Below, piece after piece: positions 35,100 through 45,524 of a stretch of 64,000 bases of DNA. The notes under the pieces are model-generated. The model searched no databases, was not told where the DNA came from, and worked only from the letters and a program-made list of their open reading frames with translations. Position 1 is the stretch's first letter, and each line of letters opens with the position of its first letter. Origin of the DNA: Streptomyces sp. NBC_01217 (GTDB lineage Bacteria; Actinomycetota; Actinomycetes; Streptomycetales; Streptomycetaceae). Position numbers and translations under genes: made by a program. The stretch spans positions 5,681,501 to 5,745,500 of the forward strand of contig NZ_CP108538.1 in the NCBI RefSeq assembly GCF_035994185.1, in the 5' to 3' direction.

Positions 35100-35504
35100 T
35101 CAGTGGGCGCCGACCAGGTGCGACGGGGCGGCGGTGGCGGCGGCGATCGCCGCCGTGTGGGCGTCCATGCGCTCGGCCGAGAGGATCGCGACCGCCGTGT
35201 CGGCGCGGGACGCGGCCACCACCAGTGCGCGGCCCGCGAGGGCGTGGGCGCGGCGGTGGAGGGCGAGTGCGGGTGCATCGGTGCGACCGGCGTGCCGGGC
35301 GGGCGGCGCGCCGCGCAGCCTGGCCACCTGCTCGGCGATGCGGTCGCCCGCCGCGCCGAGGTCCAGCTCGTCGGTGACCGCGAGAAGAGCGGCCAGATGC
35401 CCGGCGAGCTGGATGTCCAGCTCCTCATCGCGGGAACGGTGCGGGAAGTCGTCGGCGTGGTCGGCCGGTGTGTGGACCGATTTGGTGCGGATCGGTTCGT
35501 ACAT
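35100..35504 (-). CDS. SCO4983-like conserved Streptomyces protein
   Basis: A 134-residue soluble, Ala/His/Arg-rich protein, probably all helical, with RSRDEELDIQLAGHLAALLAVTDEL and ALHRRAHALAGRALVVAASRADTAVAIL segments. The ATG at 35504 has AGGAGG six bases upstream. It looks like the small protein family called SCO4983 in Streptomyces annotation, which also sits near PEP carboxykinase there; this is from memory. No motif suggests an enzyme. Function unknown. Confidence 0.7.
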   Translation of the reverse strand: MYEPIRTKSVHTPADHADDFPHRSRDEELDIQLAGHLAALLAVTDELDLGAAGDRIAEQVARLRGAPPARHAGRTDAPALALHRRAHALAGRALVVAASRADTAVAILSAERMDAHTAAIAAATAAPSHLVGAH

Positions 35505-35611
35505 GGATGGCCTCCTGGTGTTGCTGTGGGACCATCCTACCTTGGATTAAGTCTAAAGTTGTCTGCGATCGATTCCCGTCTTCGGTCGATTCCGGTGTGA
35601 CCCGCCAGGTG

Positions 35612-36823
35612 CTACGGCTGGCCGTATCCGTCCAGGAAGGTGGCGATCCGGGTCACCGCGTCCGTCAGGTCCTCGGTCGAGGGCAGCGTCACGATCCGGA
35701 AGTGATCGGGCTCCGGCCAGTTGAAGCCCGTACCCTGCACGACCATGATCTTCTCGGCCCGCAGCAGATCGAAGACCATCTGCCGGTCGTCCTTGATCTT
35801 GTAGACCTTGGGGTCGAGGCGCGGGAAGAGATACAGCGCCCCCTTCGGCTTCACGCAGGTCACGCCCGGGATCTGGGTCAGCAGGTCGTACGCGACGTCC
35901 CGCTGCTCCAGGATCCGGCCGCCCGGCAGCACCAGGTCGTTGATCGACTGCCGCCCGCCGAGCGCGGTGGCCACGGCGTGCTGCGAGGGCATGTTGGCGC
36001 ACAGGCGCATGTTGGCGAGGATCGTCAGCCCCTCGATGTACGAGGAGGCGTGTGCCTTCGGGCCGCAGACGGCCAGCCATCCCGAGCGGTATCCGGCCAC
36101 CCGGTAGTTCTTGGAGAGGCCGTTGAAGGTCAGCACCATCAGATCGGGCGCGATCGTGGCGGTCGGGGTGTGGGTCGCTCCGTCGTACAGGATCCGGTCG
36201 TAGATCTCGTCGGAGCAGACGACCAGATTGTGGCGCCTGGCGATCTCCGTCAGCGCGCGCAGCATCTCGTCGTCGTACACCGCACCCGTCGGATTGTTCG
36301 GGTTGATGATCACGAGCGCCTTGGTGCGGTCGGTGATCTTCCGCTCGATGTCGGCGAGGTCCGGCATCCAGTCGGCCTGCTCGTCGCACCGGTAGTGCAC
36401 GGCCGTGCCGCCGGCCAGCGCCACCGACGCGGTCCACAGCGGATAGTCCGGAGCCGGTACGAGGACCTCGTCGCCGTCGTCGAGCAGCGCCTGCATCGAC
36501 ATCTGGATCAGCTCGGAGACGCCGTTGCCCAGGTAGATGTCCTCGACGTCGAGCTCGATCCCCTTGGTCTGGTAGTGCTGCATCACCGCCCGCCGCGCGG
36601 ACAGCAGCCCCTTCGCATCGCCGTAACCGTGCGCCCCGGAGAGGTTGCGCAGTATGTCCTCGAGGATCTCGGGCGGGCACTCGAACCCGAACGCGGCGGG
36701 GTTGCCGGTGTTCAGCTTGAGGATGCGGTGACCGGCTGCTTCCAGCCGCATCGCCTCCTCCAGCACGGGGCCGCGGATCTCGTAACAGACATTGGCGAGC
36801 TTTGTGGACTGGATGACCTGCAT
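35612..36823 (-). CDS. AlaA-like class I aminotransferase
   Basis: A 403-residue PLP enzyme that most likely makes alanine from pyruvate and glutamate. Motifs: LNTGNPAAFGFECPPEI, GYGDAKGLLSARRAVMQHYQ, the PLP-stacking region IYLGNGVSELI, NPNNPTGAVY, and the Schiff-base Lys (about residue 237) in NGLSKNYRVAGYRSGW. These match the AlaA group rather than aspartate or aromatic transaminases. The ATG at 36823 gives the usual N-terminus (MQVIQSTKLANVCYEIRGP); a GTG 27 bases upstream is less likely. It has its own promoter region of about 275 bp, in which I see nothing distinctive. Confidence 0.92.
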   Translation of the reverse strand: MQVIQSTKLANVCYEIRGPVLEEAMRLEAAGHRILKLNTGNPAAFGFECPPEILEDILRNLSGAHGYGDAKGLLSARRAVMQHYQTKGIELDVEDIYLGNGVSELIQMSMQALLDDGDEVLVPAPDYPLWTASVALAGGTAVHYRCDEQADWMPDLADIERKITDRTKALVIINPNNPTGAVYDDEMLRALTEIARRHNLVVCSDEIYDRILYDGATHTPTATIAPDLMVLTFNGLSKNYRVAGYRSGWLAVCGPKAHASSYIEGLTILANMRLCANMPSQHAVATALGGRQSINDLVLPGGRILEQRDVAYDLLTQIPGVTCVKPKGALYLFPRLDPKVYKIKDDRQMVFDLLRAEKIMVVQGTGFNWPEPDHFRIVTLPSTEDLTDAVTRIATFLDGYGQP

Positions 36824-37098
36824 GTCTGGGAGCTTACGACTGTGTTTCACGCCCTGCCCGGGCTTTCCCCTCCGGTTGCCCCACCCGGGTATCCGAAGTC
36901 ACCCGCCCCGGCTTCCATAGCCATGCACCCACCACCGCCGGACCGTGGGAACGCCGGTCGGCGACGGGCTCGGGCTTGGAATGGGCCGGGACGGGGCGTG
37001 ACGGAAACGAACGGGTGAGATGCGCCACGTGAGCGGCGCGGCGGTGACATGGCTGCACTTCGGCGCCGTCCGTCGGTTCCGGTCCCTCGTGGGCGCGG

Positions 37099-37980
37099 TC
37101 AGCGTGCCAGCAGGTCGACCACACCCGTGGTGCTCTCGTCGCCGCGCCCGTCCGCGAGGAGCCGCTCCATGAGGGCCATGTACGGAGTCAGCAGTTCGGC
37201 GCTGACGCCCTGTTCCTCGGCCGTGCGCAGCAGGGTGGCGTTGCCCGCGACCTGCATGGCGAGGCTGGACACCACTTCGCGTGTGTAGTCCCCGTCGGCC
37301 AGTTGGGCGGCGACCGTGTGCACGGAGGGCGTCATCGCGACGAGCCAGTCGGCGAGCAGCGGTGCGAAGGCCACCGGATCGATGTCCTCCTTGCGGATCA
37401 GGGCGAACGCGTGCGAGATCCCGGCGAACATCCCGTCCATCGCGCTCAGCAGCGCCACGTCGTGCAGGGCGGCGAAGCCGGCGTCCTCGCCGACGTACGA
37501 GGTGGCGGCCGGGACGGCCAGGGTGTCGCGGTGGGTGTCGAAGAGGGCGCGGGAGCCGCTGTAGAAGACATGGGCGCCGGAGCCCGGGGCGCCGATCATC
37601 GGCGGGACCGCCATGATCCCGCCGTCCATGAAACGGGCCCCGCGTCCGTCGGCCCGGACGGCGAGGGCGCGGGCCCGGTCAGGAGTGGAGGTGGTGAGGT
37701 CGACCAGGTCCTTGCCGGTCAGGTCGGCGCCGGTCAGGGCCTCGTCGACCGAGGCGTCGTCGAGCAGGCAGATCACGGTCAGCCGGCTCGCAGCCACCGC
37801 CTCGGCAACGGTCCCGGCGACGGACGCCCCTTCGGCGGCGAGCGGCCGGGCCCTTTCGGGACTGCGGTTCCAGACGGTGAGCGGGTGCCCGGCGGCGAGC
37901 CAGGCGCGGGCGAGCGCGGTGCCCATGGCCCCGAGCCCGAGGAGGGTGAGCGGCTGCTTCTCAACGGTGTTGTCGGTCAT
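37099..37980 (-). CDS. NAD(P)-dependent oxidoreductase, imine reductase/beta-hydroxyacid dehydrogenase-like
   Basis: A 293-residue protein with an N-terminal Rossmann fold (LLGLGAMGTALARAWL, residues 13-28; VWNRSPERA for NADP selectivity) and a helical C-terminal domain. The segment GARFMDGGIMAVPPMIGAPG is typical of imine-reductase-like members, in place of the catalytic Lys region of true 3-hydroxyisobutyrate dehydrogenase. It is divergent from an HxlR regulator with an operator-like repeat between. Likely substrate is an imine or small ketone; not determined. The ATG at 37980 lacks a clear ribosome site and may be leaderless. Confidence 0.85.
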   Translation of the reverse strand: MTDNTVEKQPLTLLGLGAMGTALARAWLAAGHPLTVWNRSPERARPLAAEGASVAGTVAEAVAASRLTVICLLDDASVDEALTGADLTGKDLVDLTTSTPDRARALAVRADGRGARFMDGGIMAVPPMIGAPGSGAHVFYSGSRALFDTHRDTLAVPAATSYVGEDAGFAALHDVALLSAMDGMFAGISHAFALIRKEDIDPVAFAPLLADWLVAMTPSVHTVAAQLADGDYTREVVSSLAMQVAGNATLLRTAEEQGVSAELLTPYMALMERLLADGRGDESTTGVVDLLAR

Positions 37981-38005
37981 GCCGATTAGGCTTGTCGCAG
38001 GCCCG

Positions 38006-38026
38006 GAAGTGTTCAAGTACGCACTT
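38006..38026. promoter_or_regulatory. HxlR operator-like inverted repeats
   Basis: GAAGTG (38006-38011) and CACTTC (38021-38026 region) are inverted over 10 bp, with a nested AAGT-N4-ACTT core. The site lies between the divergent reductase and HxlR starts, about 25 bp from the reductase. Confidence 0.45.
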
Positions 38027-38076
38027 CGCAGTGGGTGGTTACCGCCGGGTGAGCGAGCAGGTGGGAGGGGCGGACC

Positions 38077-38424
38077 ATGGGGACCGTACGGAGGCCGGGG
38101 TCGTACGTCTGCGGGATCGACGCCGCGATGGATGTGATCGGCGGCAAGTGGAAGGTGCTGATCCTCTGGGCGCTCAATGAACAGACGTGCCGCTTCGGCG
38201 AGTTGCGCAGGATGGTGCCCGGGGTGACGGAGAAGGTGCTCACGTCGCATCTGCGGGAGCTAGAGGAGGACGGCATCGTGCACCGGGAGGTGCATGCGGA
38301 GGTGCCGCCGCGCGTCGAGTATTCACTGACCCCGCTGGGTGTAGAACTCAACGAGGCGCTGGGGCCGCTCGGCGTCTGGGGGAGGGAGAACGTCCTTCAG
38401 GACGCGCCCTCGTCCCTGCCGTGA
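38077..38424 (+). CDS. HxlR-family transcriptional regulator
   Basis: A 115-residue winged-helix protein: SYVCGIDAAMDVIGGKWKVL with the family's Cys and GGKWK motif, LNEQTCRFGELRRMVPGVTEKVLTSHL as the DNA-binding region, and the wing PPRVEYSLTPLG. The conserved N-terminal Cys is used for redox or aldehyde sensing in some HxlR proteins (YodB, HypR). It probably controls the divergent oxidoreductase. ATG 38077 follows GGGAGGGGCGGACC. It converges with the response regulator gene 17 bp downstream. Confidence 0.92.
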   Translation: MGTVRRPGSYVCGIDAAMDVIGGKWKVLILWALNEQTCRFGELRRMVPGVTEKVLTSHLRELEEDGIVHREVHAEVPPRVEYSLTPLGVELNEALGPLGVWGRENVLQDAPSSLP

Positions 38425-38441
38425 CGCGTTGCCTCGCCTTC

Positions 38442-39164
38442 CTACGTGTCGCAGGCCGTCCGCAGCCGTTCCACGGCCTTTTCCAGTTCGACGATGCGGT
38501 CGGCGAGGCCCGTCCGGCCGGAACTGTCGGCATCCCGTAGCAGGACTTCCAGCCGGGCCAGCTGGCCGACGATCTCGGCGAGCCGGTCGGGCTCTTCCTG
38601 CGGTGCCGCATGGTCCGTGTCGTACGAGGGGTGGTCCGTGTCGTACGACGGCTCGGTGGATGTGCGCGCCGGGTCGGGGACGGCCGGCACGACCCCGGGC
38701 CGTCCGCCGTCGGCAGTCAGGAGACGCTTCAACTGTTCTGCCTGCTCGACGAGTTGGTGGTTCTTGCGGTGCAGGTCGAGGAAGACGTTGACCTTGGTCC
38801 GCAGCAGCCAGGGGTCGAACGGCTTGATCAGGAAGTCGGCGGCGCCGACCGTATAGCCGTGGTAGGCGTAGTTCGGATCGACCGCGGCACCGGTCAGCAG
38901 GATGATCGGGACATCCTTCGTCTGGTCGAGCCCCTTGATGTTGGCGGCGGTCTCGAAGCCGTTCATGCCCGGCATCATCACGTCGATGAGCACGACCGCG
39001 AACTCCTGGCGCAGCATCGCCTTGAGGGCCTCCTCGCCCGACTGCGCGCGGACCACATGGGCCAGCGAGCCGAGTACGGCTTCGAGGGCGACCAGATTCT
39101 CCTCCATGTCGTCGACGATGAGGATGCTGGAGGTCTCCGGCGCTGCTTCCCGTGCCGCTGTCAT
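38442..39164 (-). CDS. OsaB-like stand-alone response regulator
   Basis: A 240-residue protein: a receiver domain (residues 12-130; SILIVDDMEENL, phospho-Asp in VVLIDVMMPGMNGFE, Lys in DFLIKPFDP) followed by a short coiled coil (residues 132-150) and a variable tail with a second helical segment. It has no DNA-binding domain. The tail has a duplicated SYDTDH, from a 21-bp direct repeat at about 38612-38653. The ATG overlaps the stop of the hybrid kinase (ATGA), so the pair is co-translated. Domain layout and pairing match OsaB of the S. coelicolor osmoadaptation system. Confidence 0.85.
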   Translation of the reverse strand: MTAAREAAPETSSILIVDDMEENLVALEAVLGSLAHVVRAQSGEEALKAMLRQEFAVVLIDVMMPGMNGFETAANIKGLDQTKDVPIILLTGAAVDPNYAYHGYTVGAADFLIKPFDPWLLRTKVNVFLDLHRKNHQLVEQAEQLKRLLTADGGRPGVVPAVPDPARTSTEPSYDTDHPSYDTDHAAPQEEPDRLAEIVGQLARLEVLLRDADSSGRTGLADRIVELEKAVERLRTACDT

Positions 39165-42100
39165 CAGGGCCCTCCCGTTGTGCCGTTGCCGTCCTGGTCC
39201 CCGTCCACGGGGCGGGCATTGTCGGAGGGATCCGGCCGGGGCTCCGTCGAAGCGCGCTGCGGATCGAGGAGTCCGCAGATCACGGACAGCAGGCGGTCGA
39301 CGTCCACCGGCTTGGGGACGTAGTCGTTGGCGCCGCTCTCGATGGCCTTCTCCCGGTCACCGGGCATGGCCTTCGCGGTGAGCGCGATGACCGGCAGGTC
39401 CGCGAAACGAGGCGTGCGGCGGATCGCCGCGATCATCTCGTAACCGTCCATCTCGGGCATCATGATGTCCATCAGCACCAGTGATACGTCAGGTGTCCGG
39501 TCCAGGACCTCAAGGCCCTCGCGGCCGTTCTCCGCGTACTTGACGCTGATGCCGACGCGGCCCAGCACATGTGTCAGCGCGAAGACGTTGCGGATGTCGT
39601 CGTCGACGATGAGGATGCAGCGGTTGGCCAGCACCCCGGCTGCGTGGCCGGTCAGCCAGTCCTTGAGCCGGGTCGTCTCGGGCCAGCTGACGTCGTCGCC
39701 GCTGCCGTCGGGCCGGGGCGCGGTGCGGGGCGCGGTGCGGGGCACGGACTGGGCGTCGAACACATCGACCTGCGACGCGGGCCCGGTCTCGGCCGTGGGC
39801 CGGGCGTCCGGGGCGGTGAGTTCGGCGACGGCCGGAGCGGGGCCGCTCGCGGGGCGCGGTTCCAACGCGGGGACGGCGTCGGAGGGCGGACTCGTGTAGT
39901 GCGCGGGGACGAAGAGCGTGAAGGAGGAGCCGACGCCCGGCTCGCTCTCGGCGGTGATCCGGCCGCCGAGCAGACCCGCCATGTCCCGGCTGATGGAGAG
40001 GCCGAGGCCGGTGCCGCCGTATTTGCGGTTGGTGGTGCCGTCGGACTGCTGGAACGCCTCGAAGATCCCGTCGAGCTTCTCCGGCGGGATGCCGATCCCG
40101 GTGTCCTTGACGGTCAGAGCGATGACGGCGTCGGCGTTGCGCAGCGTCTCCTCGGTGAATTTCGAGGGCGTCGCGCGTTCGACGATCAGCTGCACTCCAC
40201 CGGACGAGGTGAACTTGACCGCGTTGGACAGGAGGTTGCGGAGGATCTGCTGGAGGCGCTGCTCGTCGGAGAAGAGGGTGAGGGGGACGTTCTCGCCGAC
40301 CCTTATGTCGAAGGACAGGCCCCGGTCCGAGGAGAGCGGCTGGAACGTCGCCCGTACGTAGTCGAGCAGCTTGATGAGCGGCAGCGTCTTGGGATGCACA
40401 TCCATCCGGCCCGCTTCGATCTTCGACAGGTCGAGGATGTCGTTGATCAGCTGCAGCAGGTCGGAGCCCGCCCGGTGGATGGTGACGGCGAACTCCACCT
40501 CCTGCGCGGAGAGGTGCTCGTCGGGGTTGTCGGCGAGGAGCCGGGACAGCACGAGGAGCGAGTTGAGAGGCGTGCGCAGTTCGTGCGACATGTTCGCCAG
40601 GAATTCCGACTTGTACTGGGAGGACGTGGCCAGCAGCGCCGCCTTCTCCTCCAGCTCGGCATTGGTGAGCTGCAACTCGTCGGAACGCTTGCGCAGTTCG
40701 GCGGTGAGGCGCTGGGACTCCGAGAGGAGGGACTCGGTACGGGAGTTGGCGATGATGGTGTTGATGGAGACACCGATGGTGTTCACGAACTGGTCGACGA
40801 AGGCGAGGTGGACCTCGCTGAAGCGGCTGAACGAGGCCAGTTCGATGACTCCGAGCACCCGGTCCTCGAAGAGGATCGGCAGGATCACGACGCTGGCCGG
40901 GGGCGCGGAGCCGAGGCCGGAGCTGATGGTGATGTACTCCGTGGGGACCGATTCGATCAGGATCCGCCGTTTCTCCGTGGCGGCCTGGGTGATCAGACCC
41001 CAGCCGGGGGTGTCGAGGCTCGGCCGGGCGCGCCGGCGGCGGGTCTCGGGCTGGCCGGTGCCGTAACCGGCCAGGAGCTCCAGGTCCTCGCCGGGTGCCG
41101 CGCCCGCCTCAGCCAGGAAGAACGCACCGTACTGGGCGTTCACCAGGGGGGTCAGCTCGCGCAGGATCAGGTCGGCGACCTCGACCAGGTCGCGGTGGCC
41201 CTGCATGAGTCCGGCGATACGGGTCAGGTTGGATTCCAGCCAGTCCTTGGCGCGGGTGGTCTCACGGAGGTTCGCCACCATGAGGTTGATGTTGTTCTTC
41301 AGGGCGGCGACCTCGCCCTGGGCCTCCACCGAGATGGAGCCGGACATGTCGCCCTGCGTGACGGCGCTGGCGACCTCGGCGATCGCGCGCACCTGGGTGG
41401 TCAGGTTCAGGGCCAGTTCATTGACGCTGGTGGTCAGCTGCTTCCACGTCCCGTAGACGCCCTCCACCCGGGCCTGGCCTCCCAGCTGCCCCTCGCTGCC
41501 CACCTCGCGGGCCACGCGGGTCACCTCGGAGGCGAACGCGGAGAGCGTGTCGACCATCGTGTTGATCGTGGACTTGAGCTCCAGGATCTCGCCGCGCGCG
41601 TCGACGTCGATCTTCTTCGACAGGTCGCCCTCCGCGACGGCGGTGGCGACCTGGGCGATGTTGCGGACCTGGGAGGTGAGGTTGTCGGCCATGAAGTTGA
41701 CGTTGTCGGTGAGGTTCTTCCAGACCCCGGAGACGCCGTGGACCTGGGCCTGGCCGCCGAGCCGCCCCTCGGTGCCGACCTCGCGGGCCACCCTGGTCAC
41801 CTCGTCCGCGAACGCGCGCAGTTGCTGGACCATCGTGTTGACGGTGTCCTTGAGCTCCAGGATCTCGCCGCGCGCGTCGACGTCGATCTTCTTCGACAGG
41901 TCGCCGTTGGCGACGGCGGTGGTCACCTGGGCGATGTTGCGGACCTGGGAGGTCAGATTCAGCGCCATGCTGTTGACGTTGTCGGTGAGGTCCTTCCAGA
42001 CCCCGGAAGCGCCCCTGACCTGTGCCTGACCGCCCAGGTTGCCCTCGGTGCCGACCTCGCGGGCGACGCGGGTGACCTCGTCGGCGAAGGCGGAGAGCTG

Positions 42101-43426
42101 GTCGACCATGGTGTTGATCGTCGACTTCAGCTCCAGGATCTCCCCCTTGGCCTCCACGGTGATCGTCTTGCCGAGGTCGCCCTCCGCGACGGCGGTGGCG
42201 ACCTGGGCGATGTTGCGGACCTGGGAGGTGAGGTTGTCGGCCATGAAGTTGACGTTGTCGGTGAGGTCCTTCCAGACCCCGGATACGCCCCTGACGTGGG
42301 CGCGGCCGCCGAGCTGGCCCTCGGTGCCGACCTCGCGGGCGACGCGGGTGACCTCGTCGGCGAAGGCGGAGAGCTGGTCGACCATGGTGTTGATCGTCGA
42401 CTTCAGCTGCAGGATCTCGCCCCGCGCGTCCACGGTGATCTTCTGGCTGAGGTCGCCGTTGGCGACGGCGGTGGTCACCTGGGCGATGTTGCGGACCTGG
42501 GACGTCAGGTTCGACGCCATGAAGTTGACGTTGTCGGTGAGGTCCTTCCAGACCCCGGATACGCCCCTGACCTGGGCCCGGCCGCCGAGCTGGCCCTCGG
42601 TGCCGACCTCGCGGGCGACCCGGGTGACCTCGTCGGCGAAGGCCCGGAGCTGGTCGACCATGGTGTTGACCGTGAGCTTCAGCTCCAGCAGCTCGCCGGT
42701 GGCCTCGACCGTCACCTGCTGTGTCAGGTCGCCGCGCGCCACCGCCGTCGTCACGACCGCGATGTCCCGCACCTGCGCCGTCAGCCGGGACGCCATGGTG
42801 TTGACCGCCTCGGTCACATGGAGCCAGTCGCCCGACAGTCCCTGCGCCTTCGCGCGGCCGCCGAGCCGGCCCTCGGTGCCGACCTCGCGGGCGACCCGGG
42901 TCACCTCGCCGGTGAAGAGGGAGAGCTGGTCCACCATGCGGTTCACGCCGATGCCCAGGCGCCGCAGGTCGCCGCGGAGCTGGCGGCTGCCGTCGTGCAG
43001 ATCGACGTGCTGGGTCAGATCGCCGTCCGCGACGGCGTCGAGCACCCGGGTGGCCTTGGCCACGGGCACCACCAGCGCTTCGAGCACCGTATTGGCGGCC
43101 TCGACGTTCGTCGTCCAGGTCCCCGAGCCGGGACTCGCCGAGATCCGCTCGTCCAGCCGCCCCTGCCGGATGATCTCGTGGCGCACCCGCTGGAGCTCGG
43201 AGGCGAGATGTGCGTTCCGCGCGACGATCTGCTGGAACACCCCGGCCATCTCGGCCGGTACCCCGTCCGGCAGGGCGCCCCCGTCCCGTTCCTCCGATTC
43301 CTCCACGCGCGCCGTGAAATCACCGTCGCACAGGGCCTTCATCGCGACGAGCAGCGGTCGCAGATCGCCCGTACGTACCCACTGTCCGTCCGGCTCCGTA
43401 CCGGGCCGGGTCGGGGTCAGCGTCAT
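39164..43426 (-). CDS. OsaA-like hybrid histidine kinase with multiple HAMP repeats
   Basis: A soluble 1420-residue kinase. Order: an N-terminal helical region; a long array of HAMP units (about residues 140-720); a GAF domain (about 760-900; [12 protein letters not shown]); a coiled coil; HisKA with the phospho-His in [17 protein letters not shown]; HATPase_c ([26 protein letters not shown]); and a C-terminal receiver ([35 protein letters not shown]). There is no membrane segment, so it senses cytoplasmic conditions, as poly-HAMP kinases for osmotic stress do. ATG 43426 is preferred over 43489. It is coupled to the OsaB-like gene. Confidence 0.88.
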   Translation of the reverse strand: MTLTPTRPGTEPDGQWVRTGDLRPLLVAMKALCDGDFTARVEESEERDGGALPDGVPAEMAGVFQQIVARNAHLASELQRVRHEIIRQGRLDERISASPGSGTWTTNVEAANTVLEALVVPVAKATRVLDAVADGDLTQHVDLHDGSRQLRGDLRRLGIGVNRMVDQLSLFTGEVTRVAREVGTEGRLGGRAKAQGLSGDWLHVTEAVNTMASRLTAQVRDIAVVTTAVARGDLTQQVTVEATGELLELKLTVNTMVDQLRAFADEVTRVAREVGTEGQLGGRAQVRGVSGVWKDLTDNVNFMASNLTSQVRNIAQVTTAVANGDLSQKITVDARGEILQLKSTINTMVDQLSAFADEVTRVAREVGTEGQLGGRAHVRGVSGVWKDLTDNVNFMADNLTSQVRNIAQVATAVAEGDLGKTITVEAKGEILELKSTINTMVDQLSAFADEVTRVAREVGTEGNLGGQAQVRGASGVWKDLTDNVNSMALNLTSQVRNIAQVTTAVANGDLSKKIDVDARGEILELKDTVNTMVQQLRAFADEVTRVAREVGTEGRLGGQAQVHGVSGVWKNLTDNVNFMADNLTSQVRNIAQVATAVAEGDLSKKIDVDARGEILELKSTINTMVDTLSAFASEVTRVAREVGSEGQLGGQARVEGVYGTWKQLTTSVNELALNLTTQVRAIAEVASAVTQGDMSGSISVEAQGEVAALKNNINLMVANLRETTRAKDWLESNLTRIAGLMQGHRDLVEVADLILRELTPLVNAQYGAFFLAEAGAAPGEDLELLAGYGTGQPETRRRRARPSLDTPGWGLITQAATEKRRILIESVPTEYITISSGLGSAPPASVVILPILFEDRVLGVIELASFSRFSEVHLAFVDQFVNTIGVSINTIIANSRTESLLSESQRLTAELRKRSDELQLTNAELEEKAALLATSSQYKSEFLANMSHELRTPLNSLLVLSRLLADNPDEHLSAQEVEFAVTIHRAGSDLLQLINDILDLSKIEAGRMDVHPKTLPLIKLLDYVRATFQPLSSDRGLSFDIRVGENVPLTLFSDEQRLQQILRNLLSNAVKFTSSGGVQLIVERATPSKFTEETLRNADAVIALTVKDTGIGIPPEKLDGIFEAFQQSDGTTNRKYGGTGLGLSISRDMAGLLGGRITAESEPGVGSSFTLFVPAHYTSPPSDAVPALEPRPASGPAPAVAELTAPDARPTAETGPASQVDVFDAQSVPRTAPRTAPRPDGSGDDVSWPETTRLKDWLTGHAAGVLANRCILIVDDDIRNVFALTHVLGRVGISVKYAENGREGLEVLDRTPDVSLVLMDIMMPEMDGYEMIAAIRRTPRFADLPVIALTAKAMPGDREKAIESGANDYVPKPVDVDRLLSVICGLLDPQRASTEPRPDPSDNARPVDGDQDGNGTTGGP
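41498..42900 (-). repeat. 276-bp direct repeats encoding poly-HAMP units
   Basis: The codons for [13 protein letters not shown] recur six times with a spacing of 276 bp (92 residues), from about 41498 to 42878. Units share long identical DNA stretches, so the array could expand or contract by recombination. Confidence 0.9.
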
Positions 43427-43505
43427 GGAACACCCACCGTCCAAGATCCATTGCCGCACATCAGGGTCTGGTGCACACGAGAGGTTCATTGGTCACGCAT
43501 GTCAT

Positions 43506-43528
43506 AGTATAAAGCGCCTGAATATACT
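43506..43528. promoter_or_regulatory. Face-to-face TATACT boxes between divergent signalling genes
   Basis: AGTATA (43506-43511) and TATACT (43523-43528) form an inverted repeat over an 11-bp centre in the AT-rich gap between the OsaA-like and OsaC-like genes. Each is a good -10 box for one direction, so the two promoters would overlap or one factor may bind both. Confidence 0.45.
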
Positions 43529-43573
43529 CTTTATCGTGCTGAATTGGTGCATACGGGGGAAACGGAGATCCCG

Positions 43574-45448
43574 TTGTCCGTGCATGCGAGCAAGACGATG
43601 TCGAGCGAATCGGTGTCCAGGAAGGGACTGCCGGCGAACAGGCTGGCGGCCGCCCGAGCGCGGGAGTTCGTGTACGCGGCGCTCCACGGCTGGACGCAGG
43701 TGCCCGCGGACGGGCGCGGGGGCGTGGCCGGGGCCACCGACGCGCCTCCCGGAGCGGGCGCGGCCCCGGTTTTGGAGACGGTCCCCGAGGAGCTCGTCGA
43801 CGACGCGGTGCTCCTCGTGAGTGAGCTGGTCACCAACGCCGTCATGTACGCCGGAACCGACATCGACGTGGTCTGCCGCCTGGAGCGTGACCCGGCCACC
43901 CGGCCGTGCGTCGTCGTGGAGGTCGCGGACCGCCACCCCTCCCGGGGGGTGCGGTGCGGAGCGGAAGCCCGGCGCGGTGAGGCCGGCTACGGCCTCCAGC
44001 TGGTGAGCGCGCTCTCGGAGTCCTGGGGCGTGACCTACCGGCGGGCGGAGAAGCGGGTCTGGTTCCGGCTGCAGGCCGCGGAGCAGGAAACCGCGGAAGT
44101 GGATGCGGCCTCCTCCGGGCCCGCTGCCGCCGGGCCCGATGGCGCTACCCGGTCCCGGGACGCGGGGGCATACGTACATCCGGCGCATGCCCGTGGATAC
44201 GCCGCCGAGTGGGTCGACCGCCGCGGACCCTCGTTCCTGGCCGAGACCAGCGAGCTCCTGGCCGGCCAGCTCGACGAGGCCATGGTCACCGCGCTCGCGG
44301 CCCAGATGCTCGTACCCAGACTCGCGGACTGGTGCGGCATCTGGCTCGGCGCGCCGGGCAGGACCCCGCAGCTGTCCCGGGTCTGGCACGCCGACGAGCA
44401 GCGCATCGATCCGCTGCGCGAGGAGCTGGAAAGAATTCCGCCGCCCACCGCGCTCCGCACCGGGGGCGTGCCCTGGCCGTGTCCGGAGAGCGCCGGTGCC
44501 GACCGTGCGGGCGGGTCGGCGTTCGCCTTCCCGCTGATCGCCCGCGACGCCGACCTGGGCGTACTGCTCCTCGGCCGGGCGGAGCAGACGCAGATGAACG
44601 ACGCCGTGATGCGGATGGTGCAGGATGTGGGTCGCAGGCTCGCGCAGGCCGTGTTCACCGCCCGCCAGTACACCCGGCAGCGCCGGATCAGTGCCGCGCT
44701 CCAGCGCAGGCAGCTGCCCTCGGCGCTGGCCAGGATCGTCGGCGTCGACACGGCGATCGTCTACGAGCCGCACGGCGAGGGGCAGACCGTCGGCGGCGAC
44801 TTCTACGACATCTTCCCGATGGGCGGGGGCCGCTGGTGCTTCCTGCTCGGGGACGTACAGGGAAAGGACCCGGAGGCGATGTCCGTCACCGGCCTGGCCC
44901 GGCACCTGGTGAGGCTGCTGGCGCGCGAGGGCCATGGCGTCGAGTCGGTGCTCGGCCGGCTGAACGTCGCCATGGCCGAGGAGAGTGCCGAGGCATTCGC
45001 GCTCGGCGGCGAGCAGACGGGCTCCCGCTTCCTGAGTCTGCTGTACGGGGAGCTGACGGTCGAGCCGGGCGTGCCCGGAGCCCGCTGCACGGTCGCCACC
45101 GCGGGGCATCCCCCGCCGCTGCATCTGTTCACCGACGGCAGGGTGGAACCGGCCTCCGAGCCCCAGATGCTGCTCGGCATCGACGAGGGCGCCGAATTCC
45201 GGGCCGGCACCTTCGACCTCGCACCCGGCGAGACGCTGTTGTGCGTGACCGACGGCGTCACCGAACGCCGCTGCGGCAACTGGCAGCTGGACGACAACGA
45301 CGGTCTGGCCGATGTGCTCCGCCAGGGCATGGGTCTGGGTGCGAAGGCACTCGCGGAGTACGTACGACGGGCGGCGCACGACTTCGGGACGGGGCCGGTC
45401 GAGGACGACCTCTCGGTACTGGTGCTGCAGGCGGTGGCGGGGGACTGA
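43574..45448 (+). CDS. OsaC-like protein: RsbW-type ATPase, GAF and SpoIIE/PP2C phosphatase
   Basis: A 624-residue multidomain signalling protein. The N-terminal domain (about residues 20-175) is an anti-sigma-type HATPase ([28 protein letters not shown]). A GAF-like domain follows (about 215-390; [20 protein letters not shown]), then a SpoIIE-type PP2C phosphatase (400-624; [47 protein letters not shown]) with all the metal-binding Asp residues. This combination can both phosphorylate and dephosphorylate partner-switching proteins. It is divergent from the OsaA-like kinase, as osaC is near osaAB in S. coelicolor. TTG 43574 is chosen for a GGAG six bases upstream; GTG 43547 and 43580 are alternatives. 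Confidence 0.85.
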   Translation: MSVHASKTMSSESVSRKGLPANRLAAARAREFVYAALHGWTQVPADGRGGVAGATDAPPGAGAAPVLETVPEELVDDAVLLVSELVTNAVMYAGTDIDVVCRLERDPATRPCVVVEVADRHPSRGVRCGAEARRGEAGYGLQLVSALSESWGVTYRRAEKRVWFRLQAAEQETAEVDAASSGPAAAGPDGATRSRDAGAYVHPAHARGYAAEWVDRRGPSFLAETSELLAGQLDEAMVTALAAQMLVPRLADWCGIWLGAPGRTPQLSRVWHADEQRIDPLREELERIPPPTALRTGGVPWPCPESAGADRAGGSAFAFPLIARDADLGVLLLGRAEQTQMNDAVMRMVQDVGRRLAQAVFTARQYTRQRRISAALQRRQLPSALARIVGVDTAIVYEPHGEGQTVGGDFYDIFPMGGGRWCFLLGDVQGKDPEAMSVTGLARHLVRLLAREGHGVESVLGRLNVAMAEESAEAFALGGEQTGSRFLSLLYGELTVEPGVPGARCTVATAGHPPPLHLFTDGRVEPASEPQMLLGIDEGAEFRAGTFDLAPGETLLCVTDGVTERRCGNWQLDDNDGLADVLRQGMGLGAKALAEYVRRAAHDFGTGPVEDDLSVLVLQAVAGD

Positions 45449-45524
45449 CTCCGGTCCGCGACGGACCGGCCGGCCGGCCGCTTTCCGGGTGCGGCGGCGG
45501 ACCGTGCTCCGGCACACTGCACCG

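Noticed and set aside
41498..42900. Regular repeats as a possible CRISPR array
   Set aside because: The repeats are coding, 276 bp apart and continuous, with no short repeat-spacer structure.
39569..43507. Long plus-strand open frame opposite the hybrid kinase
   Set aside because: It mirrors the HAMP repeats on the other strand, so its own repeats are only a reflection of the real gene.
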